Part shown: positions 42,202-53,500 of the stretch, piece by piece
Layout: the number at the start of each line of letters is the position of its first letter
Numbering within the stretch: the first letter of the stretch is position 1
NCBI GenBank assembly: GCA_021014325.1
Contig: CM037472.1
Location: 2,232,001 to 2,296,000 of the forward strand
DNA length: 64,000 nucleotides
Reading direction: 5' to 3'
Source of the DNA: Plazaster borealis
Taxonomy: Eukaryota > Echinodermata > Asteroidea > Forcipulatida > Labidiasteridae
Made by a program: the position numbers and the translations under genes
Notes under the pieces: generated by a model
Told to the model about the DNA's origin: nothing
Seen by the model: the letters and a program-made list of their open reading frames with translations, nothing else
Database searches by the model: none

Positions 42202-43439
42202 TCAGTGGCGTAACTAGACATTTTCATTTGGGGGGCAAGTGGGGGCAAAGATTAAATTTGGGGGGGGGGGGGCCAAAGAAGTGCAAGATTATCTTTAAAT
42301 ATGTTAACTGATAGTTGATACACACCAGCTGATACACACCAATACAGTTCTAAAACAGTCTACATAGTTTGCAGGTAACAAAAGATCATGGATTGCAAAA
42401 ACAACCAAATCTTAGAGAACTTGTCATTTTTATAAGATAAAACTTTTCGACTGTATACAAGGATTAAATTACCAACAGTGATTACCAAGTATCAATTTAG
42501 AGTTGTACACGGTATTCTCAAATTAGGCTCTGTGAGTACTAATTAAATTATTGTTTGTATGCTTTATTTCAGTGTAAATACCCAAAACATAATAATTGTG
42601 ACAAGTGTAAGCCATTAAAAAAAATCAAAATCAAAATACAGCATTGAAATTGTGGGTGTGATTATAATAATCACATTTGTGTGCTTGTCAGGGCACTTGT
42701 GCTACTAGCGCTCCCAGTATTACTAACAGATACATCTTCTTCGAAATTGTCCTCGGCGGAATTCTCGGATGCAGAGTCCATGCAATATTCTTACCACATA
42801 AGAATCAGAATCTTCTGTATTTTCCCGTCTCTGCCTCTTAGGTGTTGGAGCACGAGGCAAAGACGGGCATTTTGATATGGAGAAGAAAATGGTCTAAGCT
42901 ACCTTTTTCGCTGGTGATTTTGCTGTTCAAATCTCCCTGTTGTGCATCTGAGTACAATGTGTTTACGGAGCTATTGGTCTGCGTTCAGGGCCCAATTTCA
43001 TGGCTCTGCTTACCGTGGAATTCTGCGCTTACGCCCAGCTGCGTCCCATAGAAATACACACGTTACAATGCGCGTCAGCGCAGAATTATTTGGTAAGCAG
43101 TGCCATGAAATTGGGCCCAGACCACCACGTATTAAACTGAACTTCGTGACTTCCTGCACTCTCTGTAACCGCAAAACCACAACATACATTTACCTCCAAT
43201 ACGATCGCGCGCACGTTTCCATGCATTTTTCGGCATGACTGCGTTATAGTCCACATACTGATATGAATAAAAGTTTTACTTTTTACGGCAGCATTTTATG
43301 CAGCCTTAAACGATTTATATATTATAAGAATACACTTTTCTGTGACTTCATATGGGGGGGGGCAAGAGGGGGGGGGGGCAAGGGTTCTGAGCGGGGGCCG
43401 CAAGCCCCCCTGCCCCCCCCCCCTCTGGTGACGCCACTG
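42202..43439. repeat. G-tract-bounded composite element
   Basis: Starts AGTGGCGTAACTAGACATTT with G-runs and ends CCCCTCTGGTGACGCCACTG, i.e. inverted ends about 1.2 kb apart. On the minus strand about 42700-42860 shows acidic Ser-rich codons (ENSAEDNFEEDVSVSN) preceded by a basic stretch (TPKRQRRE), perhaps a transposon ORF remnant. A MITE-C copy is nested at 42986-43120. Confidence 0.4.
42986..43120. repeat. MITE-C copy 1
   Basis: Ends GGGCCCAATTTCATGGC and GCCATGAAATTGGGCCC are exact reverse complements; GGTAAGCAG/CTGCTTACC extends them. Second copy at 57411-57597. Confidence 0.8.
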
Positions 43440-43687
43440 TGTGATATCGTATTTTGGCTGGTAACCTTATTCTGGTAAGCATATTTATTGCGTTGAGCTC
43501 CTTTTTGTGCTAAAGCAGCTGTATTGGGCCACGTGAGGTCTACTGCAGTGATTTCTTGAAGCCATCATCTCAGTAGCAAGTCAACTATATGGAAGGAGTA
43601 GGCCTGATGCATAATGAACTATGACGTTTATAAACGGTTGCCTTTAAGTACAAGCGTTTGATAAGGATTTTTGGTTTTGATGTCAAA

Positions 43688-43800
43688 CATGAGCTGATGA
43701 GAACGCTCCTTTCAAACAAGTGGCACTGTGGCGGTGGAGCTGCTCGGAGTGCGACTAAACAATTAAAACTGCGTAACTTGCTGAGAAGTAATGTACTCGG
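43688..43800 (+). promoter_or_regulatory. orphan degenerate P1 lectin promoter
   Basis: Shares GAGCTGATGAG, the GGTGGAGCTGCTCGG core and a CTGAGAAGTA..CTCGG end with P1, but no lectin coding sequence follows. Relic of a lost gene. Confidence 0.5.
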
Positions 43801-44094
43801 ATTAATATTATTATAATAGCAACAGTAATAGTACAGAAAAGCAAAAGAACAATGGGGGCCAAGAAGGAAAAAACCCATTAATAATAACATGGAATGGGAG
43901 GGGCATAACAAGCCAATGTCGAGTACGCGGAACCCCGTAAGAAAATCAAGCTATATGAAAACATGTGATGGTGCCTCATTTTGTCATTCCCCTATTCAAA
44001 TCAGTGTAACTAAATCGAGGCTGGAAGGGAAAGACAGTCCGCCATTATGAAGAAATTCTATCGCGAGAATGGTGAGAATACTGGGGTGAACCGC
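43801..44094. other. spacer
   Basis: No gene or repeat recognised. Confidence 0.35.
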
Positions 44095-45019
44095 ACTAAA
44101 TAGAACAAAATTCATGCGCAAAACTGATTATTGTATATGCCCTCAAATTCTTTCGTTTTTTGGGTTCATGAAATTTATAGATTGTGTAATTATGACAAGT
44201 TAACACAACCTGGGTGTTGTTTGCTTCAACTTTTGAGGAAACTTGATAAATTTAGGCTTTTAAGTTGGTCCTATATTTGGCTTAGCAAGTTGAGGAGTGC
44301 TTCATGAAAACTGACAGCAAGTCGGTTTGGGAAAAAGCACATTTTTCAGGGTGTTTTTTTCTGGGGTAATTAGCAAAAATTCCAAACTGCTGACCTGCCG
44401 AAAATTGAAAAGAAATCTGAACTGTAGTAGTCCGAAAATATATTTGAATGGTTTTCAAGAGGCTGAGAGACTTTAAAGTATTTTTAAAGTATTTTTGAAT
44501 ATTTAGCATTTAGCATTGGTTTTTACGGGAGTTTATTGTGGTGCACCCACCGGGGTGCACTACTACACTAAATAGGCCAAAATTCATGCGCCAAGCTGAT
44601 TATCATAGTTTATCAAAATCTTTTGAATAACTTAATAACGTTTTAGGGGGCATGAAATTAATAGATTGTGTAATTATAACACAATAACAGAACTAGGGGG
44701 TTCTGTGCTTCAACTTCTGAGGAGATTTGATAAATTTAGGCCTTAAAGTTGGTCATATTTGGCTTGGGAATTGGAGTAGTGCTTCATGAAAACTGGCAAA
44801 GCAAGTCGGTTTGGGAAAAAGCACATTTTCGGGGGCGTTTTTTTCTGGGGTAATTAGCAAAAATTCCAAACGGCTGACCTGCCAAAAATTGAAAAGAAAT
44901 CTGAAGTTTAGTTGTCTGAAAATATGTCTGATTGGTTTTCAAGAGGCTGAGAGACTTTTTTAGTATTTTTGAATAGCATAGCGTTGTTTGCTATGGGAGT
45001 TTATTGTGGTGCACCCACC
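44095..45019 (+). repeat. 472-bp tandem duplication
   Basis: Copy 1 from 44095 (ACTAAATAGAACAAAATTCA) and copy 2 from 44567 (ACTAAATAGGCCAAAATTCA), both ending GAGTTTATTGTGGTGCACCC. Diverged by substitutions and small indels. No coding potential. Confidence 0.85.
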
Positions 45020-45021
45020 AG

Positions 45022-45113
45022 TGACTGTGAGCAGAGCTGTGTATTGAATATACGGCTCTATGACTGTGAGCAGAGCTGCTCAATATACGGCTCTGACTGT
45101 GAGCAGAGCTGTG
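45022..45113 (+). repeat. short tandem repeat TGACTGTGAGCAGAGCTG
   Basis: Three imperfect units of about 33-39 bp each containing TGACTGTGAGCAGAGCTG and ATACGGCTC. Confidence 0.85.
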
Positions 45114-46670
45114 CAGGGCGCCCTCTACAGCGATGGTGGTGTAAACAAAACCCCATCATCAACCGATCATCACCACACACGTGCAAAACAAAATACATCT
45201 GACTGAGTCAGTGCCACAAACAACACTAACCCAGCATGATTGTTGAATTGAAGCAAGCGATCAACCGTCCATCAGGAGGTGACACACTGACAGAGTGACA
45301 CATTGACTGAGCAGAGGACCAAGAAACTCGGTAAAGTGTGGAAATTCAATCCGAATTATTGTAAGTTGCTTTGGATGTATACATTGTATGATTGTTTATC
45401 TGTGTGAGCATGGAGAGTGTGACCTTAAGTTAGTTTAGTAGCAAGGATATCCTCCCGTACCCCAATTTCGCGCATCACAAATATTCGCGCAGGTACCTTT
45501 CCCGACGCATATTATTTTGTTTACAATACGCAGTGACTGAATTTTTTTTATTTCATGAAAGTATAAACTGCGAAGATGTGGAAAATCAAAGCCTTTCCGG
45601 TAAGATTTTAGATAAATTACAAATGTAGTATACAATCTTACCTTTTTAGACTAAATACAAAACATAGCTAGATAAGATGGTCGATTAAAAAAACAAAAAA
45701 ACACTGAAAGTTCTGTGCGTATCGTCTGCCATACTTCAATACTTAAATTACAAGACCACGTGATTTTCATTTAACAACAGAGGGCGTACAAAATACTACG
45801 GAAGGTTGAAGTGGACGTGCGCCTTATAATCCTTTTTTCAGTAATTACGAATTGTTTGCATTTAACCGGACGCGGGGCTTACCAACTTTGTGATAACAGC
45901 GCAGAGTCCATTTCCCACCTCGCCAACCCCACCACCCCTTCCCGTAAATAATTATCACTGCCGATTTCAACCGGCAGCTTCCCTGCCGCACGGACTAAAA
46001 GCATTTAGAAGAAAGGCGGGACAATAGGGACTCCGTAGTGGCGTTCCAGCCCAAGTGCGCGAATTCATGTGACGGAAAACGAAACTTGACAAATCGGGGT
46101 CGATTGCAGACGACGAGTTTCGTTGTGCTTTGACGATGTTCTGCAGGCTTCAAATTCTCCTCTCAGGTGGGCTTTGACATCAAACAATTAAAATTAAAGC
46201 TAAAAGTTGTTCTTGATTCTGTTAATCAAGTTAAAATTCAATTTCAATTCTTACGTGCGCGAATAATGGGGATACGAGGATACTACTGCTAGTCTTTGGT
46301 TCTATCCCTGGGTGGTTTGCGTTGCACTGAGCTGTCAACATTGTACTAACTAAACGGTAGCCCTGGTGGTTGGACGTCAGTGCACCTACCTCCGCTCCAT
46401 GGTGCAACACGGAGGAATCCAACCTGGGCTAGTAGTACTAGGCCTAGTACTAGTAGTAGTACTAGTAGTACGACGGTAGAGAGTGTACAGCACTGTCAGC
46501 AGTGACACTGACACCGTGACAGTGTGCATGGGGAGCTCCGGAGGTACATGTACTGTAGGGGTGTATGGAATGGAGTGTGTACTGATCCTTGCTCTATGCT
46601 CAGTGTCTGTAGTGTTAGGTTATTGAGTATCTGTGTACAGTGTGTAAATAAATGCACTGCAGTAGTAGTA
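45114..46670. other. region upstream of TRMT61B
   Basis: No coding exon recognised. A possible 5' non-coding exon ends at CCGAATTATT/GTAAGT (about 45360), and TRMT61B exon 1 has an acceptor before its ATG, so the promoter may lie here. Around 46434-46470 is a palindromic CTAGTAGTACTAG cluster. Confidence 0.3.
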
Positions 46671-46784
46671 GGACGAGTCCGAGCCCACCTTGTTGAGCTG
46701 TATGGCTCTCTTTTAACATCGGTCTTATAAGACCAATGTTAAAAGAGAGCCATTACAGCTCAACAAGGTGGGCTAGACGAGTCC
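46671..46784. repeat. 114-bp near-perfect palindrome
   Basis: Arms of 57 bp with almost no loop (centre TCTTATAAGA at about 46728), bounded by GGACGAGTCC / ACGAGTCC. Only a few mismatches. Could be a foldback MITE or a hairpin RNA precursor. Confidence 0.9.
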
Positions 46785-47512
46785 AACTTGGGTTATTTTT
46801 GGGTGTAGTTGCAATTATCGTAACCCCATTCCTCCCACCCACTTTATGGCTTGATTTAATTTTAAAGCTGATGTTTCATCAAGGAAATCCACCGTAGATG
46901 AGTGTAGGTGACTGCTGTCAGGCCTGGAGTTAAACAGGAGGACATGGCATCTGTTGCCCTGGTATTGGTGCCCCTTTAAACAGTTTTACAAAGACTTTAA
47001 TAAGGTTTTTCCAATAAAAGTGCCTTTTGCAAAATGAAAATAGCGTTGCCCTCTCAAAGATGAAACTTCAGGTGTGCCTAAATGGCCTTACACAAGCAAT
47101 TGTTCATACATTTAGTATTAAGCCCTAGAAAGAAGTAAATATCAAATCTAGAATATAACTCTTTCAGTGCCTAGCTTTTTGAGGTTTTTCAAAATTCTGT
47201 ATAAAAAATATAAAAAATAAGTCTTTCTCACGGTCAAACAAAATGGTTAATTGCTGATTTGTGTTGCCTTGGTACATCCCAAAGTCAATAGTATTTCTTG
47301 GCTGATAACGCCTCTCGTGATATTGTATACTATGTTATGGGTCATACATTTTATGTACGATTGATGACACTTTTTGAGTACATAAAAAAGATTGTACATA
47401 CGATAATGGCGCTTTCGGAATACATACCATAGATAGTACATGAACGACCTTGGCACTGAAAGAGTTCAAAGTTAATGCCTGTATGTGTTTTGTCTTTCTT
47501 GAATTGTTGCAG
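46785..47512. other. probable 5' intron of TRMT61B
   Basis: No gene. Ends with a pyrimidine tract and TTGCAG at 47512, an acceptor-like site just before exon 1. Confidence 0.35.
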
Positions 47513-47537
47513 TTGATTGTTCAACACCCACATCAAA

Positions 47538-50500
47538 ATGGACCAGGGTCTCATGCGCCTGAGTTTAAACTCTGTCAGGTTCTTACAGAGAATCCGCATC
47601 ACCAATCAAACCATGAACAAAGTAAGTTTCAGTCACCAGGTGCTCCAAAGAGCAACGTCTTCTTACAGTGACCAGCCTCCCATGGTGTCTGCAAGACAGT
47701 CCCAAGCTCATCCAAGCCTTCTGCTTCTGAAGATGAGACAGAGAAAGCAACACTTCCATCCTCCTGGAAGATGGAGGTCATCGGGTGGCTACAGACTGCA
47801 GGGGTGTCATGGGAGAGCTCAGGGGGCCTACAGACATTTTGCCAGTGATCATTCCGGTCATGGAGATGACAATTCCTCCTCAAGTGAAAACACGGATAGC
47901 GCAGAGTTTTCACAAGGTAAGATGAGTTACATGGAGGCAAGGAAAAGAGGGGTCATTCATGGGAGGCGGAGCTTGTTGCCAATGGAACGGGTAGAAGGAA
48001 TGCTGGAGACAGAATTGGACAGTGAAGAGGTACTTTGTCAACCACCATCCGAGATGGTGCATGTAGAAGACGAAGTGTCTGCGAACGGGACGGGCAATTC
48101 ATGCAGCAGCAATCCCCATATGACTGATATGAGTGTTGGATCTACAGCTGCAAGTAACAGCAGTAGTGCAGCGGTGCACCAGCAAGCGACAGCTGCAAGT
48201 AACAGCAGTAGTGCAGCAGTGCAACAGCCAGCAACAGCTGCAAGTAACGGCAATAGTGCAGCGGTGCACCAGCCAGCGACTCATCAGAACTGTCCACCAA
48301 TGATTGATGGGGAGATGGTCATCGCATTGAAGGAAAACTTCAAGAGACACGAGTTTCTTTGTAGGTTTGTGTTAACTTTTTTATTTATTTATATAGTTAC
48401 ATGTTGATACGTTTGAACTTAAACCTCTTACATTTTCCAGTGAGTTGACCAAACTTTTGAAATCATACAACTGCAAGGGTTGAGGTTGGGATTGTGGCAT
48501 AACTGTGCATAGAGCTAACTGTGTACACATGTAATGTAGAAATGCATCCACCACATTATGTTGCAGGCTGGCGTCTACTCTTGTACAATATTGTATATAG
48601 AGTCTATCATGCCAAACCATAGTGATCTAAGAAGAACAAGAGGTTAACTTGATGTTTCAAATAATAATATGCACTGTTCATGTTGCTGTTAATTCAATGG
48701 TCTTTTAACAATAACACACGGTTCTACTACAGCACACCCTAGTAGCTAGATCAAGGCGCTTTACAACATTATTATCCCTGTTCATCAGGCATACTAAGAC
48801 CATTCTTCAAACTCTCTCAACTCCCTCGGGAGAAAACAACCCCGAGCTTCTTAAATTAGCGCTAAGGGGTTAATCCAACACAATACTGTCTCAGCCCTCT
48901 CACGTTACCATTTATACACCTGGGATAAGAGAAGCAATTATGGTTAAGGTTCTCAAGGACATTTGTGTCATGACTGGGAATCGAACCCACACTCCGATGA
49001 TTCAGCCATCACAACTCGTGTCTGATGCAATAGACCGCACGACACACTGTCACAGTTTAGCCATAAAACATTGTTAAAAATAATTAGCCACAACTAATTC
49101 ACACAGGATGTTCAGACTGGAAGCCCAGAACAGATTCCGTTGCAAGTATGGTATAATCTACCATGCTGACATCATCGGCCATCAAGCAGGGAGAACCTTC
49201 AGTACTGACTTGGACATTGATATCATGATCAGGAGACCCACCCTGGAGGAGTTTGTTCTGTACATGAGACGTACCCCGGTCATATCTTACCCAAAGGTAC
49301 AGAATAATAATACTGGGTTCTTATATGTAGCGCTTTATCACACCCCTAGGGGCGTATCGAGGCGCTCATTATTTGTTTTTCAACAGGATAACCAGAGCTA
49401 TGTTTTGAATTATGAGACCCATTTATGTAGCACCTTCTAATGGTTTACAAGGTGCTGCGGTGCATTCAGCAGCCACTGCCAGAAACACCCGGGCAAACGC
49501 CCTTCTCTTCACGATAAGTGTAACTGGGTTCTTTTACGTCCAATACAAAACACCTGGGACCTACGGCTTTATGTCCCATCCAAAGGGCGAAGCAATAATG
49601 GTTATATGTCTTGCTTAAGGACACAAGTGTCAAGACCCGAACCCACAATCTGCTGCTCAGAAACACCAGAGCTCTTAACACAAGGGTTCAATCGTGCAAA
49701 ACAAATTATTTGTATGAGTTGACTTTTAAAACACTTTGATACAATGTTGCTTTTAAAATCTACAATGTAGCTTGTAGACCTACAAAATGTGAGAGACAAT
49801 TCTCGAATGAGTCGCTGCAATGGCACAACAAAAGGTTGTTGAAGAAGAGAAGTGAAGAATGACAGTTTTCATAGTCATTTTTGATGGTGGGGTAATGCCT
49901 AAATTAGAAATGATGTCCTTATAACCTTAACCCTTCAGAGACCATTCATTTCTGTATACAACCAATCATCAAAAAACGCCCAGACATTTCAAATACAGTT
50001 AATTTATTTAATCAACATTTTTCAGCAAACATTTCAACAAAAATAACTTGAAATTGAAAATTTATTTTGGTTTTAGAAACTGGGATGTTACACATGTATG
50101 TTAAAATAGGAAACATTGGACAATTTGATATCTGGACATGACCTTTACTTTGACCTCTTTGTGTGAATGGAAGTAGGTCAAATCTTGCTATGGGCATTTT
50201 GGGCATTTGGGCACAAGCTGCTTGTGGCAGCTAAGGTCTCTAAAGTGTTAAGCATTATGACAGCTTTTCGTGGAACATAGTCAATAAGAAGAGCTTTTTA
50301 GTCAGTTCTGGGGTTCTGGGGGACCTCCAGGTTAAGAACATCCTTCCTCAGGTTTTGAGTTTCATGAATGTTGTTTCATCACCATTTCAGAGAAAAATCT
50401 ATGACACAAACCTAACACAGATGTACACATCTTTGTATTTTAAAGGATTGTTGTACTATGTTGATGATGATTGATGCCAGTCCAGGAGATGTCATATTAG

Positions 50501-53500
50501 AGGCAGGAACAGGGTCTGGGGCCATGACGCTATTTCTCTCCAGGGCAGGTATGTAAAGAATAAGAATCCATAAGCAGGCTTAAAGGCTAAGTATCCCTTT
50601 GGTTTTAATAATAATGAACCATTCTTGTATAGCGCATATCACATTCACAGAGAAGTCTCTATGCGCTTTAAGATGAAAAAGAAAAAGAAAAAAAAAGAAA
50701 AAAAAAGAAGTTATATTTATATAAGGATAAGTAAGTACAAGAAGGAAAATTTAGTTAATACAGCAAGAAAAATACTGAAGGCTACTGAAAAAATAAATGT
50801 GTTTTGAGCATTGTCTTAAATGAATTGACTGTTTCTGCTTGCTTTATGTTGTCGGGAAGACTATTCCATAATTCTGCTGCTGCTACTGCAAAAGCTCTGG
50901 CCCCATAGAATCTAGTGTAAGTCGAGGGACATACTAAGAGAGACTTGGGTTTTGAGCGGAGATTTCGAACAGGATGATATTTTTGGATGAGGTCTTGGAG
51001 GTATTTAGGGCCTATACCTTGCAAACATAAGAATGTTAATGAAAGTATTTTATATTGAATACGGTATTTTATCGGAAGCCAGTGTAATTCACGCAAAAGA
51101 GGAGAAATGTGATCACGCTTTTGAGCACGTGTCACCAATCTCGCAGTCTCTGAAGCTTGTTAATTTGCACATCGGGAAGTCCATACAAAATGCTGTTACA
51201 AAAATCAATGCGTGACATTACATGTGCATGGACGAGTCTTTCTGTTGATTTCTGGTTTAAGAAGGGTCGTATTGTCCCGATTTTATGGAGTGCGAATGAA
51301 GCAGCTCTACATGTATCATTTACGTAAGCATGCATTGTAAGATGATTATCAAGTTTGACACCTAGATTTCTAGCAGAATCAGCCACTGCATTAACAGCCA
51401 TATCATCTAGGATGAAAGATTCAAGTTGATAACTCTGTCTGAATTTACTGGTTTTTGGAACTGTTCAATTGTTTTAATCCTATATAAATGTAGATATATA
51501 CAATAAAACTAACCTGTGAAAATTTCATTTCAAAAGGTAGTAGCGTTTTTAAGGTATCGCCGAATCAGGAGCGGTTGTGTCCACGCAGGAGGAATAATGC
51601 GTAATTGGAATACACAATCTTAGAAACGTTACTGACAGTAACGTGTTTCAGATTCAATTTTTGGGATAAAAACTTATATCTTTTTCCATAACCAAATTAC
51701 TTTGAAGCGAAATGATTGTCAAAATGCTTTATACTATCAGAAGCTGCTGTACCTCTAACCAAGCAAGTTTTTATTGCCATTAATTTTAAGAGTGATTACC
51801 AAATGTATAGGCTACAGATCCTTTAATCCAAGTACAGCTATGGCCATTAACCCTCCTACCATATGACCATTCAATAGTATCCTCTACATAGTTTTGAATG
51901 ATATATAAACTATGCCTGCAATATGATGCCATGCATGTGGTGAATGCATCCACACAGTACAGAGTCAACCTTCCTACTGTCTTACCATTCAATATCGTCC
52001 ACTGTAGTGGATGGTCAATTTGGCGTAGTGGTATCTTAAATCGCCTTCCACCTCTGGGACCCTGGTTCGAATCTCGCCAGGGGCAGTGTGTGGATTGGGT
52101 TTTTAATCCCTACCTGATTGCGTGGGTTTTCCCTGGAATAATTCTCTGGGGTTTTCCTCCCACATTTAAAACGGAAATGTTCTTCTTTTTCTTCTCTCCA
52201 TGGGGCTAGTTAGTGATTAAGTTCACTTTTCCGAGAATCGTTTGCTTCTCAACCAGAATTAATACATAAATGAAATAATTGGACTACTTGTTATTGTTCA
52301 ATACAGTTGGTGCAACAGGCCGTGTTCATACATTTGAAGCGAAGGAAGCGCACCAGAAGAGAGCTATGCAGAATATAAACCAGTGGAGGTCATCTTGGAA
52401 TGTCTGTCATCCGGAGCATCACTGGCCAGAAAATCTCTGCTTTCACTTGGGTAAGAAGTTGTTTTAGAACAATTTAAATAAGAATAGTAATGGGTACATC
52501 TTTTAAATGTAAATCACAGTCATTTTCATTTTGCAAAAGGCACTTCCATTAGAAAATCTGAAAGTCTGTAGGAGACTTTTGAAGGGGCATTCAGGGCAAA
52601 ACCAGGGCAACAGAGTACTTGGCCTTTGTGGCCTCCGTGTTATTTCAGGCATGAAATCAGGTTGAGATATCTAGAAATATGTTTAATCATGAATGGTTTT
52701 CATAATGGTCAAAAGGGAAGCCCATTCAATTGAAGAATCATTTCAAGAACCCTTTTCTTCATCTTCAGTCTTCATTTTCTAGTAGCGTGTCACGGCCGAG
52801 CGGTCTAGTGCACCAGACTCGAGCTCAGGTGGCTTACTTATCGGGGTGTGGGTTCAAATCCCAGTCATGTGTCATGACACTTGTGTCCTTGAGCAATATG
52901 CTTTACTACAATTTCTTCACCCAGAGGTATATATGGGTACCCGCGAGACGAAGAGGGTAGAAGTTGATATTGTGTTTGAAAAAGTCTTCAGGGACGCCTC
53001 AAAAGGTCAGGGCTGTACACTCCCCAGGGAGCTGAGAAAGATTAAAGAATGATTGGCCAAATTACCAGGGCACTTACGTAAGATCGCTCAGCCACGACAC
53101 ACCAAAGTGTTCTGCTGCCAGTAAAGAAAGAGTAAGTGTCGTTAGAAAAGTGTAAGGCCAGTCCTTAAACATGACCATAAATTTTTTTTTTTTTCATTGT
53201 TTATTCCAAAGGCAAATTGGAGAGTCGTTGCAAGGACCTCGGCCCCTCGTTGTTAGTAGATGGAGCAGTAATAGACATGGAGAGGCCATTTGCTGCTATA
53301 CCTACCCTAGCAGAGAGACTTAAACCAGGCAAATCTGCTGTCATGTATGTGGCTAATATTACACAGGTAGGTAAACAGATATTTACGCCTTAAACATGCT
53401 AGGTCCGATATGACCCGAAAATTTTGATTTAAATTATATATAGCTATTTTTATAGTTTCAAGGAAGTAACAAGCTTTCATTTAAGGGCATTACACGAACA

